Shown piece after piece: positions 46,841 through 53,950 of a stretch of DNA of 57,680 nucleotides. The translations under genes were made by a program, and so were the position numbers. Source of the DNA: Bilamarchaeum sp040758595. GTDB lineage: Archaea > Micrarchaeota > Micrarchaeia > Anstonellales > Bilamarchaeaceae. The stretch lies in the NCBI GenBank assembly GCA_040758595.1, contig JBFLVJ010000010.1, forward strand, positions 1 to 57,680, written 5' to 3'. The notes beneath the pieces are model-generated. The model searched no databases. It had not been told where the DNA came from and saw only the letters and a program-made list of their open reading frames with translations. Each line of letters opens with the position of its first letter. The first letter of the stretch is position 1.

Positions 46841-47650
46841 TCATTCTGTGCTCAGCGTCCAGCCGACCAGTCTGTCTCCCTGGCGCTCTGCACGAAACAC
46901 TAGACCGCTTTCTTCTAGGCGCTGGCGCTGGAACAACACGGCGGGTTGGGATATCACGCCCAGCTCGGCGCTGGGATTGTCCTGCTCCACATTCGAGAAA
47001 CCGTAGAACTTGAGATATATCCATTCGCCAGGAAGCACATTGAAGGCATACCAGCCATAGTGCTCTGCGGAGAGCTCGTCAGGGCCGAAAAGCCCACCCT
47101 GTGCATATAATGTGTCCTTTATGGCTATCTGCACCGTGCCTCCTGATATGGACAGGACCTCCACCACGTGGTCGAGTTCGTTGACCGGAACGCCGTTGTG
47201 GACGTGGTATCCTGTAACATCGAAGAGTTCCCCTGCCCTCAAGGCGGCGTTCTCGGTCTCTTCGGCTATGACGACGACATCCTGGTCGAAATAGAGGAGT
47301 ATCGGTTCTGAGTCGAGCAGCTTCACCTGGGCGCGCTTGAAGATTTTATCTAGAGGCGGGTCGAATGTGGATACCTCTGCGCTAAGCTCGCCTTTGCAAT
47401 AGGTGGTCTCCACGTATTGCATGGAATCCGGCAGCTCTCTCTGTGAGGGGCGGGTCACGCATTCAGGATTGGATGGGCCAGTCTCATGGGCGGCGGTATT
47501 GCGGTTGTCGTTGCCGACCGAAGCCATGCAACCAGCCAGCAGCATACCGCCGGCTATGACAGGGGCGGCGAGCCATCTGCCGAACTTCTTTCTGGCCGGT
47601 TCGCGGCATCCCTGCCTCCTAGGGTCCTCGGGTTTCCTTATTTTTTTCAT
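46841..47650 (-). CDS. lipoprotein of tandem family, member 1
   Basis: 269 residues. A basic N-terminal stretch of about 35 residues (GCREPARKKFGRWLAAP) leads into a signal peptide and lipobox (VIAGGMLLAGCMAS). Family features: a disulfide-like Cys pair ending in VETTYCKGELSAEVSTFDPP, LDSEPILLYF, a Y-x-W-Y-A-F strand (HYGWYAFNVLPGEWIYLKFY) and the terminal LVGWTLSTE. Closest to member 3. Last gene of the array; surface-anchored beta-rich domain; function unknown. Confidence 0.75.
   Translation of the reverse strand: MKKIRKPEDPRRQGCREPARKKFGRWLAAPVIAGGMLLAGCMASVGNDNRNTAAHETGPSNPECVTRPSQRELPDSMQYVETTYCKGELSAEVSTFDPPLDKIFKRAQVKLLDSEPILLYFDQDVVVIAEETENAALRAGELFDVTGYHVHNGVPVNELDHVVEVLSISGGTVQIAIKDTLYAQGGLFGPDELSAEHYGWYAFNVLPGEWIYLKFYGFSNVEQDNPSAELGVISQPAVLFQRQRLEESGLVFRAERQGDRLVGWTLSTE
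47562..47617. repeat. 5' cassette of the lipoprotein family, copy 1
   Basis: 56 bases identical to 48451-48506, encoding CREPARKKFGRWLAAP on the minus strand. A 32-base core of it (CCATCTGCCGAACTTCTTTC onward) also recurs at 50238-50269. The genes differ strongly outside this cassette. Confidence 0.8.
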
Positions 47651-47669
47651 GAACCATCACAAACGGAAG

Positions 47670-48539
47670 TCATTCGCCTTCCCTTCTGCTGAGCGTCCAG
47701 CCGGCCAGCCCCCGGCCTACCCATTCCGCATCGACATCGAACACGCCGTAAGGCGTAGTGAACCGATAGTCCTTTGCCATGAAGAACGAGGTATCGTCGT
47801 TGAGTTCTGAGGAGCCCACCATGCCGAGACCGTTCTCGCTGGCGAGGCCGCGGAAGACGCTTATGTGAGCGGTGGACTTCTGAGGATTATCGGTCCTCCA
47901 GGTACCATAGAGGTCGGCCACCAGGACGGTGCCATCCCCAAGCGGAAAGGAATACCAGAGGTAATCGAACCTCAGGAGAAAATGCTCGACGATCGGATTG
48001 GATCCTGGATCGATAGTGATAAAAGCGCCGTGCTCGTCTATCTCGTCCAGCCTGAGCGTATGGGCGCCATCGAAGACTGATATGGATGACCCTGGCGAGA
48101 GGGTGTGATCGGTGCCCTTAGGTATCATTTGTATGATTCCGCCGTATGTATCCGGCGCTTGGGTGCTTGGCGCAGAGGTGCCGAGGAGCGAGACCTCCTC
48201 GTCCCCGACCCATACTGACTGGCGGGTGAGGCCGTTGTTGAGGGTGGGCGTGAATGTGGACACTTCTATCTTTAGGATACCATTGCAATAAGTGCGCTCC
48301 TGCTCCTGCACAGTTGTGCTGTTCACGACGCGGCTGTCGCGGATGGTTTCGCATTCCGGCGGCGGAAGCATATGGTCAGACCCGGTGGGCGAGCGGTCGC
48401 CGGTGCTGGCTATGCAGCCGCCGGAAAGAGCTATCCCGACGGCGAGCATGGGGGCGGCGAGCCATCTGCCGAACTTCTTTCTGGCCGGTTCGCGGCATCC
48501 CTGCCTTCCAGGGGCCTCGGGTCCCTTCAGTTTTTTCAT
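47670..48539 (-). CDS. lipoprotein of tandem family, member 2
   Basis: 289 residues from ATG 48539 (MKKLKGPEAPGRQGCREPAR); a GTG at 48545 is possible. Cassette KKFGRWLAAP, lipobox ALSGGCIAS. Mature part: TVQEQERTYCNGILKIEVST, LTRQSVWVGDEEVSLLGTSA, RFDYLWYSFPLGDGTVLVAD, end LAGWTLSRREGE. Closest to member 4, which shares VWVG-E-V/F-S-L-L-G-T and FPLG-D/N-GT. AATTTATATC about 30-35 nt upstream is its own promoter. Confidence 0.75.
   Translation of the reverse strand: MKKLKGPEAPGRQGCREPARKKFGRWLAAPMLAVGIALSGGCIASTGDRSPTGSDHMLPPPECETIRDSRVVNSTTVQEQERTYCNGILKIEVSTFTPTLNNGLTRQSVWVGDEEVSLLGTSAPSTQAPDTYGGIIQMIPKGTDHTLSPGSSISVFDGAHTLRLDEIDEHGAFITIDPGSNPIVEHFLLRFDYLWYSFPLGDGTVLVADLYGTWRTDNPQKSTAHISVFRGLASENGLGMVGSSELNDDTSFFMAKDYRFTTPYGVFDVDAEWVGRGLAGWTLSRREGE
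48451..48506. repeat. 5' cassette of the lipoprotein family, copy 2
   Basis: Identical over 56 bases to 47562-47617 and over about 32 bases to 50238-50269; a diverged copy is at 49361-49400. It encodes the basic segment just before the signal-peptide hydrophobic core. Confidence 0.8.
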
Positions 48540-48624
48540 CGCCACTCCACTCTATTATCGCGCTTTGGAGATATAAATTAGTATCGGAGGGTTTTTAAAG
48601 GTGTATAATTATGGCTGTTAGTGA

Positions 48625-49452
48625 TTATATAGACGAGGATGACACCGACTTGCTGAGCGTCCAGCCCAGCAGCCCTTCACCTCCCCATACCGTGCTGACG
48701 GTGAATTCGCCTTCGGCTGTCATGATGGAACTCCCGTCCCAAAAGCACACGAGAGCGCGGTCTTCCAGATCGGCCGAAGACACCAGCGTGCCGTTGTCGA
48801 GCCGCCCGTAGAACAGGCTTATCTCGGCAGCCCCCGAGATGCCATAGACGTCCAGCAGGATCACATCATCTGCACCCACATAGAACGTGTACCAGAGCCT
48901 GTTGAGCTCCAGCTCATGGCCGGCCTCTATTGTCTCGCCGTCGGCGTTCTTTATCGTGATGTACGCCTTCCCGCCAGCTATCTCATCCACGACGACCGTA
49001 TAACCATGGTGTTCGATCGAACCGCCAGGCGGTAGCGTGGCGCGGAGGGCCTCTGAGCCGAGAAGCACTATTGTGGGCTCGCCGTTGAGGAGAATGTGCT
49101 CCGAGTCCACGATATCGAGCGCCTTGCGCTGGACATCGTTCTGGAGGGGAGGCACGAATGCCGACACCTCCACCTCAAGCACCCCATCGCAGCGTGTCTG
49201 CTCGACATGCTGTGTCGTGGAATCACCCACAGGTCTCTGATAGGACGTGGTCTCGCACTGCCGGGTGCCTGCGTCGGGCAGGACAAGATGCCGCGATTGA
49301 CCGGGGCTGTAGCCCTCCATCTCACATCCGCCGGCCAGGGCCAGGCCGGCGGCTAGGAGCGGGGCGGCAAGCCATCTGGTGAATCTCTTACTGGGCGGTC
49401 CAAGACGTCCCTTCAGCGGTTCCTGCATCGGATTTTTCCGGATGTGCCTCAT
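48625..49452 (-). CDS. lipoprotein of tandem family, member 3
   Basis: 275 residues. Start MRHIRKNPMQEPLKGRLGPP, cassette diverged (SKRFTRWLAAPLL), lipobox LALAGGCEMEG. Mature part: TQHVEQTRCDGVLEVEVSAF, LDIVDSEHILLNGEPTIVLL, NRLWYTFYVGADDVILLDVY, end LLGWTLSKSVS. It overlaps the end of member 4 by four bases, so members 4 and 3 form an operon. Closest to member 1. Confidence 0.75.
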   Translation of the reverse strand: MRHIRKNPMQEPLKGRLGPPSKRFTRWLAAPLLAAGLALAGGCEMEGYSPGQSRHLVLPDAGTRQCETTSYQRPVGDSTTQHVEQTRCDGVLEVEVSAFVPPLQNDVQRKALDIVDSEHILLNGEPTIVLLGSEALRATLPPGGSIEHHGYTVVVDEIAGGKAYITIKNADGETIEAGHELELNRLWYTFYVGADDVILLDVYGISGAAEISLFYGRLDNGTLVSSADLEDRALVCFWDGSSIMTAEGEFTVSTVWGGEGLLGWTLSKSVSSSSI

Positions 49453-50312
49453 CCACCCTCACCATCCGCCCTGCTGAGGGTCCATCCGAAGAGGTGGTGG
49501 CCTCCCCAAGCCCCTTCCACATGGAACACGCCGTCAGGAGTCGTGACACGATACCCGTGGATAAGGGTCACGAGTGTCTCGTCATTGACTTCTGAGTAGC
49601 CCACCAGGAAACCTGCCTCGCTGGTCTTCCCGCGGAATACGCTTATGTCCGCGAAGGACTTCTCCCGGCAGTCGGTCATACCCAACCCGTAGATGTCCGC
49701 GATGAGGGTGGTGCCGTTTCCCAAAGGGAACTGGTACCAGGAATAATCCGACCTCAGCAGATGGCGTTCGAACAGGACCGAGGCACCATCGGTTATAGTG
49801 ACATATGCGCCCCGTACTGGGTCCGCATCCACAAAATCCACCACTTCCAGGGTGTATGGGCCTCCGAGTATCTCTACCGGGTGGTCCGGGGAAAGCACAT
49901 ATCTTGTGCCCTTGGACACAATGGTGACGATTCCCGGCGAGGTCCCGAGCAGGGAAAACTCCCGCTCCCCCACCCACACAGACTGCCGCGTGAATCCGTC
50001 GTCCAGCGACGGTGAGAAGACGGAGACCTCCATCATGAGAAGCCCCTCGCAGTATGTGAGCTCCTGTTCCTGGGTCGTGTGCTCGTTCACCCGACGGACA
50101 TTGCTTATCGTCTCGCAGGGATCGGGGCGGTAAGTGTGGTCTGTACCATCCTCCTTCTGGCCTGGAGTGCGGGGTATGCAGCCGCCCGAGAGGGCCAATG
50201 CAGTCGCTATGAGAGGCGCTCCGAAACGTTCTCCGAACCATCTGCCGAACTTCTTTCTGGCCGGTTCGCTTCCCCTTTTCCAGGAGGCTTCTCTTTGCCG
50301 CAGGGATTTCAT
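49449..50312 (-). CDS. lipoprotein of tandem family, member 4
   Basis: 287 residues. MKSLRQREASWKRGSEPARK, KKFGRWFGERFGAPLIATAL and lipobox ALSGGCIPR; it has an extra FGERFG insert in the basic segment. Mature part: TTQEQELTYCEGLLMMEVSV, RQSVWVGEREFSLLGTSPG, SDYSWYQFPLGNGTTLIADI, end LFGWTLSRADGEGG. First gene of the array. A CATTTATAC element about 30-35 nt upstream is the promoter. Confidence 0.75.
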   Translation of the reverse strand: MKSLRQREASWKRGSEPARKKFGRWFGERFGAPLIATALALSGGCIPRTPGQKEDGTDHTYRPDPCETISNVRRVNEHTTQEQELTYCEGLLMMEVSVFSPSLDDGFTRQSVWVGEREFSLLGTSPGIVTIVSKGTRYVLSPDHPVEILGGPYTLEVVDFVDADPVRGAYVTITDGASVLFERHLLRSDYSWYQFPLGNGTTLIADIYGLGMTDCREKSFADISVFRGKTSEAGFLVGYSEVNDETLVTLIHGYRVTTPDGVFHVEGAWGGHHLFGWTLSRADGEGG

Positions 50313-50407
50313 ATTACCCCAACATATTTAGCATTCATAAGTATAAATGTCTATCGAACGCTTTTAAAAGTTGTTGAATCTGATGGTTTTATATGATTCA
50401 GTCGACT

Positions 50408-50517
50408 GTGTTGCATAACTCAGCACTTCGCGACGTGCGGTCTTTCTGGGCAGGATAATGTTGATTTGTGGCAACATCGTCGGTAGGCGGTGCCATTCTC
50501 CACCAGTTGCGCAACAC
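50408..50517 (+). ncRNA. candidate structured RNA in the gap upstream of the lipoprotein array
   Basis: GTGTTGC (50408-50414) pairs with GCAACAC (50511-50517), enclosing GCAC...GTGC (50423-50438) and ATGTTG...CAACAT (50458-50477). TTTTATATG (50387-50395) lies about 20 nt before. It is not a tRNA: there is no T-loop consensus. The 210-base gap 50313-50523 otherwise holds the promoter of lipoprotein member 4 and the palindrome CTTTTAAAAG. Weakly supported; a short minus-strand ORF also crosses it. Confidence 0.3.
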
Positions 50518-50523
50518 CCTCAT

Positions 50524-50985
50524 TCAGTCCATGAGAAGGGCGCTCTTACCGGCCATGACAGAATGCTTCCCTGAGAATCCGCGATTCACTTCGAGCACGT
50601 ACATGGCTTCTGCCTTCGGGGTGTAGAGCCTGCATTTCGTGATATTCAGCCCGCAGGGCTCCATCTCCAGGATATCGACCACAGACCCGTCTCCAGCTAT
50701 GTAGATAGCATCCAGGGGGATCGTGGTGTTGAGCATCCAGAACGGGTAGATGCCAGGCCTGTCGAACTCGAAGAGCATGCCCTCGTATTCGCCCAGGGAA
50801 GAGCGGCCCATCAGGCCCTTGGCCCGGGTGATGGAATTGTTGGCTACCTCGACAGAAATCTCGAAGCGCTCGTTCTCGGAATTGACGAGCGTTATCCGCC
50901 TCTTCTCCCCTTTGGCGGTCATGAAAAGAAGGATAAGGATTATCAGGACCGCCACAATCACTATGGCGGCCGCATCGGGCTTCAT
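50524..50985 (-). CDS. DUF192 membrane-anchored protein
   Basis: 153 residues. N-terminal transmembrane anchor (AAAIVIVAVLIILILLFMTA), then a DUF192 domain: FEISVEVANNSITRAKGLMG RSSL region, EGMLFEFDRPGIYPFWMLNT, PLDAIYIAGDGSVVDI and YVLEVNRGFSGKH. Extracytoplasmic domain of unknown function, common in bacteria and archaea. ATGA overlap with the FBP aldolase/phosphatase gene makes it the second gene of that operon. Confidence 0.88.
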   Translation of the reverse strand: MKPDAAAIVIVAVLIILILLFMTAKGEKRRITLVNSENERFEISVEVANNSITRAKGLMGRSSLGEYEGMLFEFDRPGIYPFWMLNTTIPLDAIYIAGDGSVVDILEMEPCGLNITKCRLYTPKAEAMYVLEVNRGFSGKHSVMAGKSALLMD

Positions 50986-52091
50986 ATCTTCTTGAACCTG
51001 TCCTTGAACTTCTGCTGCAGCTTCGGCAGGTTCGTGTACTCCATGTCCTCCTCGGGGAGGCGGTGGGGCTCGAACGGGCCGTGCCTGCGCATGTATTCGG
51101 CGATGTCGTTGGCTTTCGCCCGCGTGTACTCGTACGAGTGGTCCTTGAAGATGTCCACCGGACCGACCAGCTTGCCTTCAGCGAGCTGGAAGCCGAGGGC
51201 GACAACCCTGGGCGGACCGTCCAGCCTCGTCGGGATGGCCATCTCCATCGAGCAGGGCATCATCGGGCCTTGGTGAGAGCCCCGCATCCATCCTGAGACC
51301 AGGTGCGGGAACGAGAACGGCTCGAGCGCCTCGCCGACCGAGGGAAGCCCTGACTGGCAGCGGACTACCGCCACCGGGTCATCCTTGCCCACATAGGTGC
51401 CGGCCACCTGCGAGAGCTTGTCGGTCGAGACCGCGCATACCGCTTCGCTTTCCTTGACCTTGTTGGCCGGTCCCGGGAATACGCGCTTGATCACATAGCG
51501 CGATCTGGAGCCGATGAACGCCAGCATGGAGTACATCTCCTCGGGCGTCTTGAATGTTATCTTCCTGCCTTCGATGGTGTCATAGACCTCGAAGTGGAAC
51601 CCTCCGGACATATTCGGGTCGATGACCAGGCCAGGGGTGTTGAACGGGTCGGCGAACATGCGGTAGACCGGGAGGTTGAACGCGCCGGGGTCGGTCTTGT
51701 CCATCATGAACACGATGACCGGTTCGGATCCCCTCTCCTCGAACTCCAGTTCCGCGCAGCCCGGGCCCATGCCCTTTATGTTCCCCGAGAATGCGTCTTT
51801 GAGAAGGTCCTGTCCGGCGCCGTAGAGCTTGAGCTTCTTGGCGATGGCCGTCCCTGCCACGAACGCATCCCAGGCCAGGCCGTGCACTTCCTTGCTGTCC
51901 ACGCCCTTGGTGTGCGTCATGATGAGATTGATGTCATCGCCGCACCAGCCGACGAAATAATCTATGAGCAATCCGGAGGCCTTCGCTCCTGCGAGCTTGT
52001 CCTTGACAGCCTTCACCACATCCGGATTGACTGTCTCGTGGCCTGGCATGCCTCCTATATCTGCTTTAATCACACTGAGAGTCACTTTCAT
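50982..52091 (-). CDS. fbp: bifunctional fructose-1,6-bisphosphate aldolase/phosphatase (class V)
   Basis: 369 residues from ATG 52091 (MKVTLSVIKADIGGMPGHET); GAGGTG 11-16 bases upstream is the ribosome site. Conserved: LIDYFVGWCGDDINLIMTHT, GNIKGMGPGCAELEFEER, KTDPGAFNLPVYRMFADPFN, SGGFHFEVYD, GSHQGPMMPCSM and EYMRRHGPFEPHRLPEEDME. It joins triose phosphates and dephosphorylates the product, committing carbon to gluconeogenesis. It could use 3-phosphoglycerate made by the RuBisCO here. Confidence 0.95.
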   Translation of the reverse strand: MKVTLSVIKADIGGMPGHETVNPDVVKAVKDKLAGAKASGLLIDYFVGWCGDDINLIMTHTKGVDSKEVHGLAWDAFVAGTAIAKKLKLYGAGQDLLKDAFSGNIKGMGPGCAELEFEERGSEPVIVFMMDKTDPGAFNLPVYRMFADPFNTPGLVIDPNMSGGFHFEVYDTIEGRKITFKTPEEMYSMLAFIGSRSRYVIKRVFPGPANKVKESEAVCAVSTDKLSQVAGTYVGKDDPVAVVRCQSGLPSVGEALEPFSFPHLVSGWMRGSHQGPMMPCSMEMAIPTRLDGPPRVVALGFQLAEGKLVGPVDIFKDHSYEYTRAKANDIAEYMRRHGPFEPHRLPEEDMEYTNLPKLQQKFKDRFKKI

Positions 52092-52244
52092 AAGTCGATA
52101 CACCTCTCTCTGGCGATAACTATCAGCGATAGAATAAAAATCTTCCTTAGAATTCCGTGGATTGACGAACATCGCTATATACTTTCGGCAACTATTTATA
52201 GCTTACCCAATAAAGTAGATTGCGGATTCTAGAGAGGTTTTTCG

Positions 52245-53948
52245 ATGGACGCGCTAGACAAGAAGGGTTCCGGATTGTTGATAGAAGGGAGGAAGACTCT
52301 GGAGACGATCCAGATACCGATTTACGGGTTGGACCCCCAGACCAGCACCGCCTATGTGGTCGCCACATATCCCATGGATTCCGGGGCGACCGCAGTATAC
52401 CAGAGCAGAGCGGGAGGGTTCGTCCCGCCGGGAGTGGCCGGGGATACCTGCTTCGGGCAAGCCAGCCATTACGGCCAGGGATTCTTCGAGGGGATGAGAT
52501 TCTATGACTCGCCCTACGGTCTGGTGCTCGTCCAGCCATCCGCGAACTACGCGAGGTTCATGCACTCGGCCACAGTGTTCCACCCTCTCCTGGCGAGGCT
52601 GGCGATGGAGAATTTCGGCTCTGATCCGGAGCTCATGAAGATCAGCTTCGGCACCCCTCTCACACCATCAGTGTTCTACGAGATGGCAGAGCAGAGGTTC
52701 AGGGAGGGCAAAGACATGGCATACACCCTCAGGCTCGATCGCAGGGGCGGGAAGAAGGAGATGATAGAGGTCGATATGGCGCTGCGCGTCGCAGGAAGAG
52801 ACGGAGCCATCTCCCGCCTCACCATGAAACAGATGGATACCATCATCAAGGTCTTGGCTTACACCGGCAGGCTTGTTAGCTCGGGATATTTCCCCCAGAG
52901 CCTGGAGATGACCGCGGCAGGATATATCAGGCCGTTCGGCTGGGTTGCCGGCGAACAGGGCCTGAAGGTACCGTCCATCGTTGTGAAGAGGGCTGCGGAT
53001 GGCCTATCCATAACCAACAAGTCCATGTACTTCGCGGCAGCGACCCTGCCCTGGGGCCTCTACCTCACGGAAAGCGACTATGCCAAAGGGCTCGATGTCA
53101 TGGTTTCGCCATATAACCGCATCATGGATAATGTCATGCCGGCGAACGCCAAGGTGGCCGGCAACTACGTCAACTCCCTGATGCCCATCAACCTGGGCGC
53201 CATGTTCGGGTTCGGAGAGATACTCGCCTTCAACGGAAACGGACGATTCGTCGAAGGCTCTGCTGAGAATGTGTTCGTGTTCATGCAGGAAGGCAAGGAG
53301 GTGGTGGCCTACACTCCGCCTATCGGCGACGGCTGCCTCCCCGGCACCACAAGGGATCGCGTCATCAAGACGCTCGGCAACCTGGGGATCGAGCTGAGGT
53401 ACGGCTCGCTTGATCTCAAGACGCTCTACAATGCCAGGGGAATCCTGCTCACCGGCACCGGAGCGCAGATGATACACGTGCGCTCGATAACCGAGCTTGA
53501 CGCTGCCGGAAGGATAGCGGAGGCGGTCCGTTTGAGATCCGAGGACGTCGGAGGGAACGGGAGCGAGCTCGTGCGCAGGAATTTCAAGGGCAGGAAGCGG
53601 CTCATCAACAAAGGCCAGAAGCACCACGTCATCGACATTGTGCAGGCAGAGCACGAACGCATGGTTTTGGAGAGCATGCTCGAGCCGGTCCACAGCATAG
53701 ACTTCTGCGTGTTGGCCAAGCTTCTCGGCGGCCTGGAATCCGGGGATTTCATGACGAAGAAGGACGTGCGCGACGCTGCCGCCGGATACTTCATGGAGAA
53801 GGTCGACGGGCTCAAGGCGCCGGAAGATCTGGCCGAGAAACACCGGAGGGTGGCCAGGATAATAAAGAAGGCCATGAACGCGAGGGATGGCCCGGGCGTC
53901 CGTGCCGGAGAGCTCTTCTGCGCCACCAGGAGGATACGGAAAAAATAA
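52245..53948 (+). CDS. enlarged branched-chain-aminotransferase-like (fold-type IV PLP) protein
   Basis: 567 residues versus about 300 for ordinary BCAT. Class IV landmarks: ASHYGQGFFEGMRFYDSPYG, PLP-lysine Lys303 (MPANAKVAGNYVNSLMPINL), EILAFNGNGRFVEGSAENVF, GCLPGTTRDRVIKTL and ILLTGTGAQMIHVRSI. A long segment lies between residues 95 and 245, and about 130 extra helical residues at the end (HHVIDIVQAEHERMVLESML, LGGLESGDFMTKKDV). Transamination is likely; substrate uncertain. AGAGAGGT precedes the ATG. Confidence 0.8.
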   Translation: MDALDKKGSGLLIEGRKTLETIQIPIYGLDPQTSTAYVVATYPMDSGATAVYQSRAGGFVPPGVAGDTCFGQASHYGQGFFEGMRFYDSPYGLVLVQPSANYARFMHSATVFHPLLARLAMENFGSDPELMKISFGTPLTPSVFYEMAEQRFREGKDMAYTLRLDRRGGKKEMIEVDMALRVAGRDGAISRLTMKQMDTIIKVLAYTGRLVSSGYFPQSLEMTAAGYIRPFGWVAGEQGLKVPSIVVKRAADGLSITNKSMYFAAATLPWGLYLTESDYAKGLDVMVSPYNRIMDNVMPANAKVAGNYVNSLMPINLGAMFGFGEILAFNGNGRFVEGSAENVFVFMQEGKEVVAYTPPIGDGCLPGTTRDRVIKTLGNLGIELRYGSLDLKTLYNARGILLTGTGAQMIHVRSITELDAAGRIAEAVRLRSEDVGGNGSELVRRNFKGRKRLINKGQKHHVIDIVQAEHERMVLESMLEPVHSIDFCVLAKLLGGLESGDFMTKKDVRDAAAGYFMEKVDGLKAPEDLAEKHRRVARIIKKAMNARDGPGVRAGELFCATRRIRKK

Positions 53949-53950
53949 AG

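Noticed and set aside
50400..50525. A 41-codon minus-strand ORF (MRVLRNWWRMAPPTDD...) directly after DUF192
   Set aside because: Lacks a family match, and its codon pattern is unlike its neighbours; the same DNA is better described as a possible structured RNA.
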